NCBI GenBank assembly: GCA_021413965.1
Contig: JAIOPI010000030.1
Location: forward strand, 62,001-126,000
DNA: 64,000 bases
Source of the DNA: Lentisphaerota bacterium
GTDB lineage: Bacteria; Verrucomicrobiota; Kiritimatiellia; UBA8416; JAIOPI01
Reading direction: 5' to 3'
Shown here: piece by piece, positions 14,353 to 22,385 of the stretch
Layout: every line of letters begins with the position of its first letter
Position numbering within the stretch: position 1 is the first letter of the stretch
The notes under the pieces: generated by a model
Told to the model about the DNA's origin: nothing
Database searches by the model: none
Seen by the model: the letters and a program-made list of their open reading frames with translations, nothing else
Translations under genes and position numbers: made by a program

Positions 14353-17274
14353 ATGGCTGGGGATAAGCGCCTGTTCTTATTGGACGGAATGCCGCTGCTG
14401 TACCGCGGGCATTTCATTTTCATGCGAAATCCGCGCGTCACCTCCAAGGGGCTGAACACGTCCGCGCTCTACGGGCTGGCAAATTCCGTCCTCCAGATCC
14501 TCGAAGCGGAAAATCCCACGCACATCGCGCTGGTGTTCGACACGTCGGAACCGACCTTCCGGCACGTGCGGTATCCGGCGTACAAGGCCCAGCGCGAGGC
14601 GATGCCCGAGGACATTGCGCGGGCGATCCCGATGACGAGCGAGCTGGCCGAGGCCCTGCGTCTGCCGATGCTGCGCTGTCCCGGATTCGAGGCGGACGAC
14701 ATCATCGGCACGCTGGCGGCGCGCGCCGAGACCGAGGGCTTTACCACGTACATGGTCACGCCCGACAAGGATTTCGCCCAGCTCGTAACGGCGCACACCA
14801 AGCTGTACCGTCCGGGCAAGTCCACGGAACCCCCTGAGATTCTGGACGTGCCGGCCGTGCTGGCCAAATGGGGCCTGCAGCGCGTGGACCAGATGATCGA
14901 CCTGCTTGGGCTGGCCGGTGACGCGACGGACAATATTCCCGGGGTTCCGGGCGTGGGCGAAAAGACCGCGCTCAAGCTGTTGCACCAGTTTGGCAGCCTG
15001 GAGGCGGTGCTGGCGGGCACGGCCCAGCTCAAGGGCAAGCAGAAAGAGAGCCTGGAGCAGTTTGCCGAGCAGGCGCGCCTGTCGCGGGAGCTTGCCACGA
15101 TTTCGCGCGACGCGCCGGTGGCCATCGGGCTGGAGGCGCTGGCGCGTGCGGAGCCGGACCGGGCGCGGCTGTCCCAGCTGTTGCGCGAGTGGGAGTTTGT
15201 CAGCCTGGGCAAGCGACTGCTGGGCGAGGCCTTCAGCCTCGTCAGCCCGGGGGCCGGCGCGGGGAGCAAGGGAGAGCCGCCGCGGCAGGCGATGCAAGGC
15301 GAACTCGTGCTGGAATCGGAGGTCGAGGGGGGGCGCCGGAAGCCGGCGACCGCCGGCCCCGGGGCCGCGACCGAGGCGTCGCCCGAGGACGAGCCTGAGG
15401 CCGCCGCAGTGGCGGATGGAGCCGAGGCCGGCACGCCCGCGGAGCCGCCCATGGCCGACTTGAAGAGCATTCGCGACGTCGCGCACACGTATGAGCTGGT
15501 GGACTCCGACACCCAGCGGCACCTGCTGGTGGCGCGGCTGTTGAAGGCGTCCACGATGTGCTTCGATACGGAAACCACCGGCCTGGACGTGCGGCACAGC
15601 CGCCTCGTGGGCCTTTCGTTTTCGCTGGAGCCGGGCGCCGCGTTTTACGTTCCGGTGCCGGCCGATCCGGGCGAGGCGCAGCGCGTGCTGGCGATGTTTC
15701 AGCCGGTCTTCGCGAATCCCGCGATCGAGAAGAGCGGCCACAACCTGAAGTTCGACATGGGCGTTCTGCGGGCACAGGGCATCGCCGTGGCCGGGCCGCT
15801 GTTTGACACGATGCTGGCGCATTACGTCATCGAGCCCGAACAGCGCCACAACATGGATCACCTGGCACGCTGCTACCTGCGCTATTCCCCGATTCCCATC
15901 ACCGATCTGATCGGCGAGAAGGGCAAGGATCAGCGCACGATGGCGGACGTGGAGGTGGGGCGGGTCGCCGAATACGCGGCGGAAGATGCGGACGTGACCT
16001 TGCAGCTGCGGGGCGTGCTGGAACCGCTGGTGCGGGAGCGGGGCGCGGAGCGCGCACTGGCGGAATGCGAGAACCCGCTGATTCCCGTGCTGGTGGACAT
16101 GGAGACGGAAGGCATCCGCATCGACAGCGGAGCGCTGGCGGAATATTCCGAGGTCCTGCAGCGGGACATGGCCACGCTCGAGGCGGAGATCTTCAAGGAG
16201 GCGGGGACCCGGTTCAACATCTCCTCGCCCAAGCAGCTGGGCGACGTGCTGTTCGACTACATGAAGATCGCGGAGAAGCCGAAGAAGACGCGCACCGGGC
16301 AGTACATGACCAACGAGGAGGTGCTGGCGCGCCTGGCCGCGACACACCGGATTGCGGAGCTGGTGCTCGAGTTTCGCATGTGCCAGAAGCTCAAGTCGAC
16401 CTACGTGGACACGCTGCCGCTGGCGGTTGCCCGGGAGACGGGCCGCGTGCACACCACGTACAACCAGGCGGTGACGGCGACGGGGCGCATGCAGTCGCAG
16501 AATCCGAACCTGCAGAACATCCCGATCCGGACGGAGCGCGGGAGGGAGATTCGCAAGGCGTTTGTGCCGCGCGGGAAGGAGTACCTGCTGCTGTCTGCCG
16601 ACTACTCGCAGATCGAGCTGCGCGTGGTGGCCGAACTGAGCGGCGACGAGGCGCTGCGGCAGACGTTTCGCGACGGGCTCGACGTGCACGCGGCCACCGC
16701 GGCGCGCGTCAACGGCGTGCCGCTCAAGGAGGTGACGCCCGAGATGCGGCGGCAGGCCAAGATGGTGAACTTCGGCATCATCTACGGGATCTCGGCCTTC
16801 GGGCTCGCGCAGCGATTGCGGATCGCGCGCACGGACGCGGCCCGCATCATCGACGCCTATTTTCAGCAGTATCCGGACATCAAGCGCTACATGGACGTGA
16901 CGATTGAATTTGCCCGCCAGGAGGGCTATGTGCGGACCCTGATGGGGCGCCGCCGGCTGCTGCCGGACATCAACTCGCGCAACGGGCCGGTGCGCCAGGC
17001 CGCGGAGCGCAATGCCATCAACACGCCGATTCAAGGGACCGCGGCGGACATGATCAAGCTGGCCATGATTCGCATCCACCGCGCGCTGGCCGCACGCAAT
17101 TTGAAGACGCGCATGTTACTCCAGGTGCACGACGAACTGGTCTTCGACCTGTATCGCGACGAGGAGGCGGACGTGCGTGAACTGGTGGGCGACTGCATGC
17201 GCACGGCCATCCCGATGGCCGTGCCGATCGTCGTGGACATGGGGGTGGGGGAGAACTGGCTCGAGGCGCATTAG
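14353..17274 (+). CDS. polA: DNA polymerase I
   Basis: This 973-aa protein carries all three domains. The 5' nuclease covers residues 1-300 (starts KRLFLLDGMPLLYRGHF; contains GLAGDATDNIPGVPGVGEKTA). After a Glu/Ala/Pro-rich linker, the 3'-5' exonuclease follows at about 375-560, with the catalytic FDTETTG. The polymerase is at about 570-973, with motif A SADYSQIELRV, motif B RRQAKMVNFGIIYG and motif C LQVHDELVFDL. Both catalytic aspartates are present, and the proofreading domain keeps its DTE motif, so it should proofread. The linker is longer and more acidic than in E. coli, which accounts for the extra length (928 there). It acts in repair and Okazaki-fragment processing. Confidence 0.97.
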   Translation: MAGDKRLFLLDGMPLLYRGHFIFMRNPRVTSKGLNTSALYGLANSVLQILEAENPTHIALVFDTSEPTFRHVRYPAYKAQREAMPEDIARAIPMTSELAEALRLPMLRCPGFEADDIIGTLAARAETEGFTTYMVTPDKDFAQLVTAHTKLYRPGKSTEPPEILDVPAVLAKWGLQRVDQMIDLLGLAGDATDNIPGVPGVGEKTALKLLHQFGSLEAVLAGTAQLKGKQKESLEQFAEQARLSRELATISRDAPVAIGLEALARAEPDRARLSQLLREWEFVSLGKRLLGEAFSLVSPGAGAGSKGEPPRQAMQGELVLESEVEGGRRKPATAGPGAATEASPEDEPEAAAVADGAEAGTPAEPPMADLKSIRDVAHTYELVDSDTQRHLLVARLLKASTMCFDTETTGLDVRHSRLVGLSFSLEPGAAFYVPVPADPGEAQRVLAMFQPVFANPAIEKSGHNLKFDMGVLRAQGIAVAGPLFDTMLAHYVIEPEQRHNMDHLARCYLRYSPIPITDLIGEKGKDQRTMADVEVGRVAEYAAEDADVTLQLRGVLEPLVRERGAERALAECENPLIPVLVDMETEGIRIDSGALAEYSEVLQRDMATLEAEIFKEAGTRFNISSPKQLGDVLFDYMKIAEKPKKTRTGQYMTNEEVLARLAATHRIAELVLEFRMCQKLKSTYVDTLPLAVARETGRVHTTYNQAVTATGRMQSQNPNLQNIPIRTERGREIRKAFVPRGKEYLLLSADYSQIELRVVAELSGDEALRQTFRDGLDVHAATAARVNGVPLKEVTPEMRRQAKMVNFGIIYGISAFGLAQRLRIARTDAARIIDAYFQQYPDIKRYMDVTIEFARQEGYVRTLMGRRRLLPDINSRNGPVRQAAERNAINTPIQGTAADMIKLAMIRIHRALAARNLKTRMLLQVHDELVFDLYRDEEADVRELVGDCMRTAIPMAVPIVVDMGVGENWLEAH

Positions 17275-17397
17275 GAGCCTCGTGATTCGGGCAGCGGCAG
17301 GCATTTTGCGGCGGTCTCTGTGGCCTGGCGTCAGCATCTCCGGGTGAACGAGGGGCGTTGACGCGCCTCCGGCGGAGACCGAGCGGATTTTGTTGGA

Positions 17398-17446
17398 GGG
17401 GGGGGCGGGTCCTGTGGGATGATGCCGGCCGGGTTCAGGGGGGGGG
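17398..17446. other. poly-G tracts (G8 and G9)
   Basis: Runs of eight (17398-17405) and nine (17438-17446) G lie in the 279-bp polA-prenyl synthase gap, with GGG triplets between. They could form a G-quadruplex on the coding strand or be a slippage site. The rest of the gap holds no clear promoter. Confidence 0.5.
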
Positions 17447-17553
17447 CGCGGCGCGGTCCCCAATAAAGAAGTTCTCATTCTCCATGCGGTATGCTAGGAG
17501 AACGGTCATCATTTCTGATGGCTCCATCAGGTCGCATTCGCAAAGGGCCGTGC

Positions 17554-18627
17554 ATGCTGAAACAAATTAAGGGTCGCATTGAGCGCGAAATCGGGCGATT
17601 TGCGGCCCAGTTCCAGCAGCCACCGCTGTCGGCCATTCCCCGGCCATTCAGCGAACTGATCGAGCAGTTTCTGCGTCGCGACGGCAAGCGTCTGCGCTCG
17701 CTGTTGTTCGTGCTGGGGTACCGGGGGTTCTCGGCGCGCGAACCGCGCAACTTGTATCGCTCGGCGGCGGCGCTCGAACTCCTGCATGATTTCATCCTGA
17801 TCCACGATGACTTGATTGACCATGCCTCGCTGCGCCGCGGGGGGGCGTCGATGCACGAGTCGCTGGACCTGCTTCTCAACGGGCAACGCGGCCTGCGTTT
17901 CCGTGGCCAGGACCTGGCCCTGATCGTGGGCGACATGCTGTATGCCATGGCCATCAACGGGTTTCTGTCGATCGCCGAGAGCCCGGTGCGGAAGCAGCGC
18001 GCATTGGAATTGCTGACGCAGACCGCGCTTTATACGGGATGCGGCGAACTCGATGAGTTGCTCTACACGCTGCGACCGCTGGCGGACGTCGATCCGCGCG
18101 GCATCTACCGCGTGTATGACTGGAAGACCGGCCACTACACTTTCTCCTCACCGCTGTCCATGGGGGCCACACTCGGGGGCGCTGCGACATCGGATGTGAA
18201 GGCGCTGGCGGCGATCGGCACGTCGCTCGGCCGGGCCTTCCAGATTCGGGATGACCTGCTGGACTTGTACGGGGCTGGCAATCGATTTGGCAAGCCGGTC
18301 CTGATCGACCTGCGCGAGGGCAAGAAGACCCTGCCGGTATGGCATGCCTACCGCGTCTGCAAGCCGTCCGAGCGGAAGGTCTTGGAGCGGGTGCTGGAGA
18401 ATCCAGGCGCTGACGAGGCATCCATCCAGAAGGCGGCCGACATCATCGACCGGTCTGGCGCCTTGGATTTCTCCTCGGGCGAAATGGCGCGCCTGCTGGA
18501 AGACGCCACGCGGAAGCTGCGCCGCACGCACATGCGGCCGCCGTATCGCGACGAGCTCATTGAATATGCGCGTCACCTGCTGCAGCCGCCGACGCGAGCC
18601 GGGGTTGTGATTCCCGCCGCTACGTAA
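17554..18627 (+). CDS. polyprenyl synthetase (all-trans isoprenyl diphosphate synthase)
   Basis: This 357-aa enzyme condenses isopentenyl diphosphate with allylic diphosphates. The first Asp-rich motif is HDDLIDH, the second is QIRDDLLDLYG, and the GKRLRSLLF segment binds pyrophosphate. A long C-terminal helical part follows. Chain length (C15, C20 or longer) cannot be read from these motifs alone. Upstream in-frame ATGs at 17491 and 17518 exist. The ATG at 17554 begins MLKQIKGRI, the usual first helix, and has AAGGG before it, but the true start is uncertain. It is followed after 5 bp by a lipoprotein gene, which is probably cotranscribed. Confidence 0.9.
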   Translation: MLKQIKGRIEREIGRFAAQFQQPPLSAIPRPFSELIEQFLRRDGKRLRSLLFVLGYRGFSAREPRNLYRSAAALELLHDFILIHDDLIDHASLRRGGASMHESLDLLLNGQRGLRFRGQDLALIVGDMLYAMAINGFLSIAESPVRKQRALELLTQTALYTGCGELDELLYTLRPLADVDPRGIYRVYDWKTGHYTFSSPLSMGATLGGAATSDVKALAAIGTSLGRAFQIRDDLLDLYGAGNRFGKPVLIDLREGKKTLPVWHAYRVCKPSERKVLERVLENPGADEASIQKAADIIDRSGALDFSSGEMARLLEDATRKLRRTHMRPPYRDELIEYARHLLQPPTRAGVVIPAAT

Positions 18628-18632
18628 CCGAC

Positions 18633-19154
18633 ATGCGTTTACGCCAGACACTCGCCCGCCTGCTGCGCCCGCGACTGGCCCTATGGTTCGTCGTGGCCGC
18701 CGGGCTGGGCTGCCAGAGTGTGTTTCTCAAGCCGCCCCACTGGACGGTGACGCTGAGCCCCCTGGACTACGTGCAGTTCATGACCGGCAAGGAAAGCCGC
18801 CTGGGACGGGGCATGATCCTGCAGCGCGTGGAACTGCTGGGGACGGGCTACTTGACGTTCCTGTCGGGGCGCAGTCCGCGGGTGGCCAACGACTTCTGGA
18901 CTGAGCGCCAGACGGAACAGTGGGATGAATTTCACCAGGACGCGGTGCCCGTGTCGGGCATGTACACGCTGGGCTGTTTTCAGCACCTGGTGGACAGCGG
19001 ATTCTTTGAGGACAACCGGTTCACGCTCAAGCGCGATGCCGCGACGACGAACGGCATCTTTGTGGTGGCCAGTCTGAACGGCCGCACGAAAGCGGCCATG
19101 ACGTCCGACCCGCAGATTGAAGTCATCCTGCGGGAGTTGATGAAGCAGTTCTAG
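18633..19154 (+). CDS. putative lipoprotein of unknown function
   Basis: This 173-aa protein has an Arg-rich N-terminus, a hydrophobic segment (LALWFVVAA) and a lipobox-like GLGC ending at about residue 27, so it is likely lipid-anchored. The mature part is soluble with mixed helix and strand. No domain is recognised. It starts 5 bp after the prenyl synthase stop and is probably in the same transcript. A link to isoprenoid or lipid metabolism is only inferred from position. Confidence 0.65.
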   Translation: MRLRQTLARLLRPRLALWFVVAAGLGCQSVFLKPPHWTVTLSPLDYVQFMTGKESRLGRGMILQRVELLGTGYLTFLSGRSPRVANDFWTERQTEQWDEFHQDAVPVSGMYTLGCFQHLVDSGFFEDNRFTLKRDAATTNGIFVVASLNGRTKAAMTSDPQIEVILRELMKQF

Positions 19155-19241
19155 GTCATGCGGGAGTCTCCCCCTGCCCGGCCGTAACCTCTCCGCGGGC
19201 GGGGGGCGGCGCCGCGGTGAAGGCCAAGCTGGGTTACACGG

Positions 19242-19943
19242 ATGTTTCTGCTCCCCGTCCACGACGTGCAGTTTCTGGCCCCGGACATCTTTGAGCTGGA
19301 GCTCGAGCGGCGCGGGTATCCGTTTGCGCCGGGGGAATGCGCCGTGCTGTTCGACGGGGGCGACGAATCTCGGCCCTACAGCCTGGCCTCGGGGCCGGCA
19401 GAGGACGTGCTGCGGTTTCTCATCCGGCGCCTCCCGAAGGGGGCGGTCTCGACCTGGCTGTCCGGGCGGCGGCGTGGCGACGGTGTCCGCATCAGCACGC
19501 CGTTTGGTCGATTTCATCCGGGGCAGGAAGGTCCGCCGGGCGCGCCCTCTGTGTTCGTGGCCACGGGCGTGGGCATTGCGCCGTTCCTAAGTTGGGCGCA
19601 CCAGATGCTCCCTGCACGCCAGCGGCCGTCCGCCAGGGAGGAGGGGGGGCTTCGCAACCCGCGCCCGCTCTGTCTGTATGGGGTGCGCCACTTGCGCGAC
19701 GCCGTGCATGTGGACCTGTTGCGGCACGTGACCGACCTGCGCGTGGCGGTCTCGCGCGACGACGCGGCGCCGGGGCATCATCACGGGCGGGTGACGGACC
19801 TTCTGCCGCAGCTGCCCCTGGAGCCGGGAACGCAGTACTACCTGTGCGGATTGGACGCCATGGTGGATGAGGTGGCGCGTTGGCTCGTGGCGCAGGGAGT
19901 TGGCCACGACGAGGTACACACCGAGGTGTTCTTTACGGCGTAG
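19242..19943 (+). CDS. ferredoxin/flavodoxin-NADP reductase-like flavoprotein (paralog 2)
   Basis: This 233-aa protein shares the layout of the reductase at 5841-6521. The FAD site is SRPYSLASG, the NAD(P) site is VATGVGIAPFLSW, and the C-terminus is YYLCGLDAMVDEVARW. Segments of both proteins align: LIRRLPKGAVSTWL against YIRRMSGGAVSAWL, and DDAAPGHHHGRVTDLL against ENAPPHHHGHVTDLL. Its last 11 bp overlap the convergent lipA end. The ATG at 19242 is weakly supported by a ribosome site. It may supply electrons to radical SAM enzymes such as LipA, but that is positional inference only. Confidence 0.84.
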   Translation: MFLLPVHDVQFLAPDIFELELERRGYPFAPGECAVLFDGGDESRPYSLASGPAEDVLRFLIRRLPKGAVSTWLSGRRRGDGVRISTPFGRFHPGQEGPPGAPSVFVATGVGIAPFLSWAHQMLPARQRPSAREEGGLRNPRPLCLYGVRHLRDAVHVDLLRHVTDLRVAVSRDDAAPGHHHGRVTDLLPQLPLEPGTQYYLCGLDAMVDEVARWLVAQGVGHDEVHTEVFFTA

Positions 19944-20859
19944 CCACCGCGCGCGCGACGGCTTCGCTGTACAGCGAGCCGGCCCGGAACGAGGAGCGGA
20001 CGAGCGGGCCGGAGGCGACGGCGCGGAAGCCGAGCGCCAGGGCTTCCTCCTTCCAGGCGTCGAACTGTTCCGGCGGCGGGTAGGACATGATCGGGTAATG
20101 CTGCGGGGTCGGTGCCAGGTACTGGCCGAAGGTGAGCAGGTCCACGCGCGCGTCGCTGAGGGCCTTCAGAGCCGCCGTGACGTCGGCGTTGGTTTCGCCC
20201 ATGCCCATCATCACGCTGGATTTCGTCATCAGTTCGGGATGCAGGTCCTTCGAGGCGGCAAGCATGCGCAGGCTCTTTTTGAACGAGGCCTTGCGGTCGC
20301 GCACGCTCGACTGCAGGCGCTCCACGGTTTCGACATTGTGGGCGAAGACCTTCAGCGGCGCACCATCGAGCAGCGCGGCGAGGGCGGCTTCGTTGCCGTC
20401 GAGATCGCTGCACAACAGTTCCAGGCCGACTTCCGGCAGGCGCGCGTGGACGGCATCCAGGCAGGCGCGGTAGTGCGAAGCGCCGCCGTCGGGGAGGTCG
20501 TCGCGGTTGACGACCGTGATGACGGCGTAGGCGAGTTTCATGCGTTCGATGGCGGCCGCCAGGCCGGCGGGTTCGGCGGGATCCAGCGGGGCGGGGGCAC
20601 GGTTGTGCTCCACCGAGCAGAAGTGGCAGTCACGGGTGCAGGTCTGACCCGCGATCATGAAGGTGGCAGAGCCGCGCGCCCAGCAGTCGTGGATGTTCGG
20701 GCAATGGGCTTCCTCGCAGACGGTGTGGAGCCCGTGGTCGCGTACGGCGGCGTCTGTGCCCTGGTAAGTCAGCAGCTTGTCGCCGGCCGGCAGCTTGATG
20801 CGAAACCACGGTGGCAGCGGGGGGCGCTTGCGTGCGCCGATCTGGATGACCTGATCCAT
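19933..20859 (-). CDS. lipA: lipoyl synthase (radical SAM)
   Basis: This 308-aa enzyme inserts two sulfurs into protein-bound octanoyl groups. Both iron-sulfur clusters are visible: the auxiliary cluster C48, C53, C59 (C-x4-C-x5-C) and the radical-SAM CxxxCxxC at C74, C78, C81. Near the C-terminus ASGPLVRSSF carries the conserved Arg-Ser-Ser that ligates the auxiliary cluster. The length fits E. coli LipA (321). It follows a 70-aa protein by 30 bp in a minus operon that begins with an A-type iron-sulfur carrier, which suits the need to rebuild its auxiliary cluster after each turnover. No lipB is in the window. Confidence 0.96.
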   Translation of the reverse strand: MDQVIQIGARKRPPLPPWFRIKLPAGDKLLTYQGTDAAVRDHGLHTVCEEAHCPNIHDCWARGSATFMIAGQTCTRDCHFCSVEHNRAPAPLDPAEPAGLAAAIERMKLAYAVITVVNRDDLPDGGASHYRACLDAVHARLPEVGLELLCSDLDGNEAALAALLDGAPLKVFAHNVETVERLQSSVRDRKASFKKSLRMLAASKDLHPELMTKSSVMMGMGETNADVTAALKALSDARVDLLTFGQYLAPTPQHYPIMSYPPPEQFDAWKEEALALGFRAVASGPLVRSSFRAGSLYSEAVARAVATP

Positions 20860-20889
20860 GGCGGGCCGTGTACGGCGTTTGGCTTTGCG

Positions 20890-21102
20890 TCAGTGATTGT
20901 GTGTGCGCAGGCGCTCGATGAGGAGGAAGGCGAGGGCCGCACGCTCGTTGCGTGTGAGCGTGCTTTCCACGTGTTCGCGCGCCTGCTGGATCCTGGGCGA
21001 GGAGACGGGGTCTTCGTTGGCCAGGCGCAAGGACTCCTTGAGCTGGCTTTCGTTGATACAGTAAACCGACTCGCCGCCCTTGATGGAAACCGGCTGCTTC
21101 AA
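20890..21102 (-). CDS. small 70-aa protein of unknown function between the A-type carrier and lipA
   Basis: Read from TTG 21102, this 70-aa protein starts (M)KQPVSIKGGESVY and is mostly helical, with two charged helices (NESQLKESLRLANEDP and RNERAALAFLLIERLR). It has one cysteine. The TTG overlaps the carrier gene stop as TTGA. GGAGG sits 9 bases upstream, inside the carrier's cysteine-rich tail, which makes the start convincing. No family is recognised. Its place between an iron-sulfur carrier and lipA suggests a role in that pair, for example as an adaptor or chaperone, but this is inference. Confidence 0.65.
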   Translation of the reverse strand: MKQPVSIKGGESVYCINESQLKESLRLANEDPVSSPRIQQAREHVESTLTRNERAALAFLLIERLRTHNH

Positions 21103-21494
21103 GAACCGCAACCTCCGCTGCCGCAGCCCCCACTGCCGCAGCCCCCGCCGCTGGCGACCGCCGGTTCGGCATCGGCCGTCTGGAAACTGGAGCCGCAACC
21201 GCAGGACTTCACCGCGCGCTTGTTGGTCAGGCGGAAACCGGACTGAACGAGATCGTCCGAGTAATCGATGGAAAGTCCCTCGACGTAGGGCGAACTGAAC
21301 TGGTCGCTGACGATGCGCACATCGCCGGACTCGAAGACCACGGAATCGCCGGTTTCCAGGACATCATCGATAACTGCGTCGTAGGTCATGCCTGAGCAGC
21401 CGCCGGGAATGACGCCAATACGCAGGAACTTCTCCCGGTTCAGGCCCAACTCCAGCAATTTCGACTTCGCCACATCGGATACTTCGATTTGCAT
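21099..21494 (-). CDS. A-type iron-sulfur carrier (ErpA/SufA-like) with Cys-Gly tail
   Basis: A 131-aa HesB/IscA-family carrier. The three conserved cysteines are C33 (PGGCSGMTY), C98 and C100 (SCGCGSSF). The fold ends near residue 104, and a 27-residue tail follows with GGGCGSGGCGSGGCGS, adding C119, C124 and C129. The tail is unusual for the family and may bind metal. Start at 21494 follows GGAGG. It leads an operon with a 70-aa protein and lipA, so it probably loads LipA. It is divergent from the Rrf2 regulator, and three sites in that gap may be operators. Confidence 0.88.
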   Translation of the reverse strand: MQIEVSDVAKSKLLELGLNREKFLRIGVIPGGCSGMTYDAVIDDVLETGDSVVFESGDVRIVSDQFSSPYVEGLSIDYSDDLVQSGFRLTNKRAVKSCGCGSSFQTADAEPAVASGGGCGSGGCGSGGCGS

Positions 21495-21609
21495 GTTCGC
21501 TTCCTCCGCCGGCCACCCGGCCGGACATCCTCTCGAAAACCGTTCGTCCCCGGCTGCTCCCTGTCCCAGACGGCAGGACTAGCATCTCAAATCGATATAG
21601 GCTGTCACA

Positions 21610-21625
21610 AGTCTTATTTTAGACT
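21610..21625. promoter_or_regulatory. palindrome in the divergent Fe-S gap
   Basis: AGTCT-N6-AGACT is a perfect 5-bp inverted repeat with an AT-rich spacer (TATTTT), in the 222-bp gap between the A-type carrier and rrf2. It sits about 115 bp before the carrier start and may be an operator or part of its promoter. The rest of the gap shows only the motif at 21682. Confidence 0.4.
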
Positions 21626-21660
21626 ACGCCAGAGGCCGTGCATTCTGCTTGCGACGCGTC

Positions 21661-21690
21661 TTGGCTTTCAGTAGGATTTTGAAATAGGTA
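21661..21690 (+). promoter_or_regulatory. candidate rrf2 promoter with AAATAGGTA motif
   Basis: TTGGCT (21661-21666) and ATAGGT (21684-21689) are 17 bp apart. AAATAGGTA (21682-21690) covers the -10 box, and its complement TACCTATTT recurs at 22293-22301 before sufB. The pattern fits autoregulation. Confidence 0.45.
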
Positions 21691-21716
21691 GCATCAATGC
21701 CGGAATGGGGGATCGG

Positions 21717-22142
21717 ATGGCCGCACTGCCACGCCAAGTCGAATATGCGCTGATGGCACTGGCGGACATGCACCAGGCCCACCCCGGCCAACTTTTCGCC
21801 GTGCGCGGCCTGTGCGAAGCGCATCAAGTCCCGTTTGACGTCATGTCCAAGACCATGCAGCGTTTGGCGCGGGCCAAGATTCTGCGGGCGGTGAAGGGGG
21901 TCAACGGCGGCTATCAGATCATTAAGGACCTGTCAGCCGTGACGTTATACGACCTGATGGAGGCCATCATGGGCTCCGTGGGGGCCGTAGCCTGCCTGAA
22001 GGATGGAAAAGAGTGTCCGCTGGAGCATTGCTGCAACGTATCGGAATCCATGTTGGCACTGGACCGGAAGCTCAAGGATGTCTATCGCGGCACCTCCGTA
22101 CTCGAGCTTTTGCTCATCCCCAGCCGAAACCGGCGCAACTGA
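21717..22142 (+). CDS. Rrf2-family transcriptional regulator (IscR/SufR-like)
   Basis: This 141-aa protein has the Rrf2 winged helix (LPRQVEYALMALADM at the N-terminus, with the recognition region QVPFDVMSKTMQRL) and a wing with GGY. The cluster-binding loop holds C93, C100 and C105 or C106, spaced like the three cysteines of IscR. It can therefore probably bind a [2Fe-2S] cluster and sense supply. It lies 243 bp upstream of the suf operon, divergent from the A-type carrier operon. The start at 21717 follows GGGGGA; an ATG at 21705 is the alternative. It probably represses suf when clusters are ample. Confidence 0.87.
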   Translation: MAALPRQVEYALMALADMHQAHPGQLFAVRGLCEAHQVPFDVMSKTMQRLARAKILRAVKGVNGGYQIIKDLSAVTLYDLMEAIMGSVGAVACLKDGKECPLEHCCNVSESMLALDRKLKDVYRGTSVLELLLIPSRNRRN

Positions 22143-22250
22143 ACGGGGCGCTGACGCGGATATCCGAGTGGGCACTGCCCGCATGGCGGTGTCAGGCGGG
22201 GGCCCCAATTCGCTCCACCGGATTATTCTATCGGCCTGGTGCGTAAGGAG

Positions 22251-22301
22251 TTGCGCATGGCATCGCCGGGTGGTTTATATACGCATATAAAATACCTATT
22301 T
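22251..22301 (+). promoter_or_regulatory. suf operon promoter with overlapping operator
   Basis: TTGCGC (22251-22256) and TTTATA (22274-22279) are 17 bp apart. The -10 lies in a perfect 7-bp inverted repeat, TTTATAT-N4-ATATAAA (22274-22291), and TACCTATTT (22293-22301), shared with the rrf2 promoter, follows directly. A repressor site is likely. Confidence 0.5.
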
Positions 22302-22385
22302 TGAGCTTGCGAGGGCCGGCGACGGATCCTAGTATGGACGCAAGATAGGGCGGGGGATCGCGAGCCTGCCTTGAAGGAGCCGTCC

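Noticed and set aside
14377..17079. Very long antisense open frame (about 900 codons) opposite polA
   Set aside because: The translation is low in family-like patterns and rich in His/Arg/Gln, as expected for the complement of GC-rich coding. polA has all its motifs on the plus strand.
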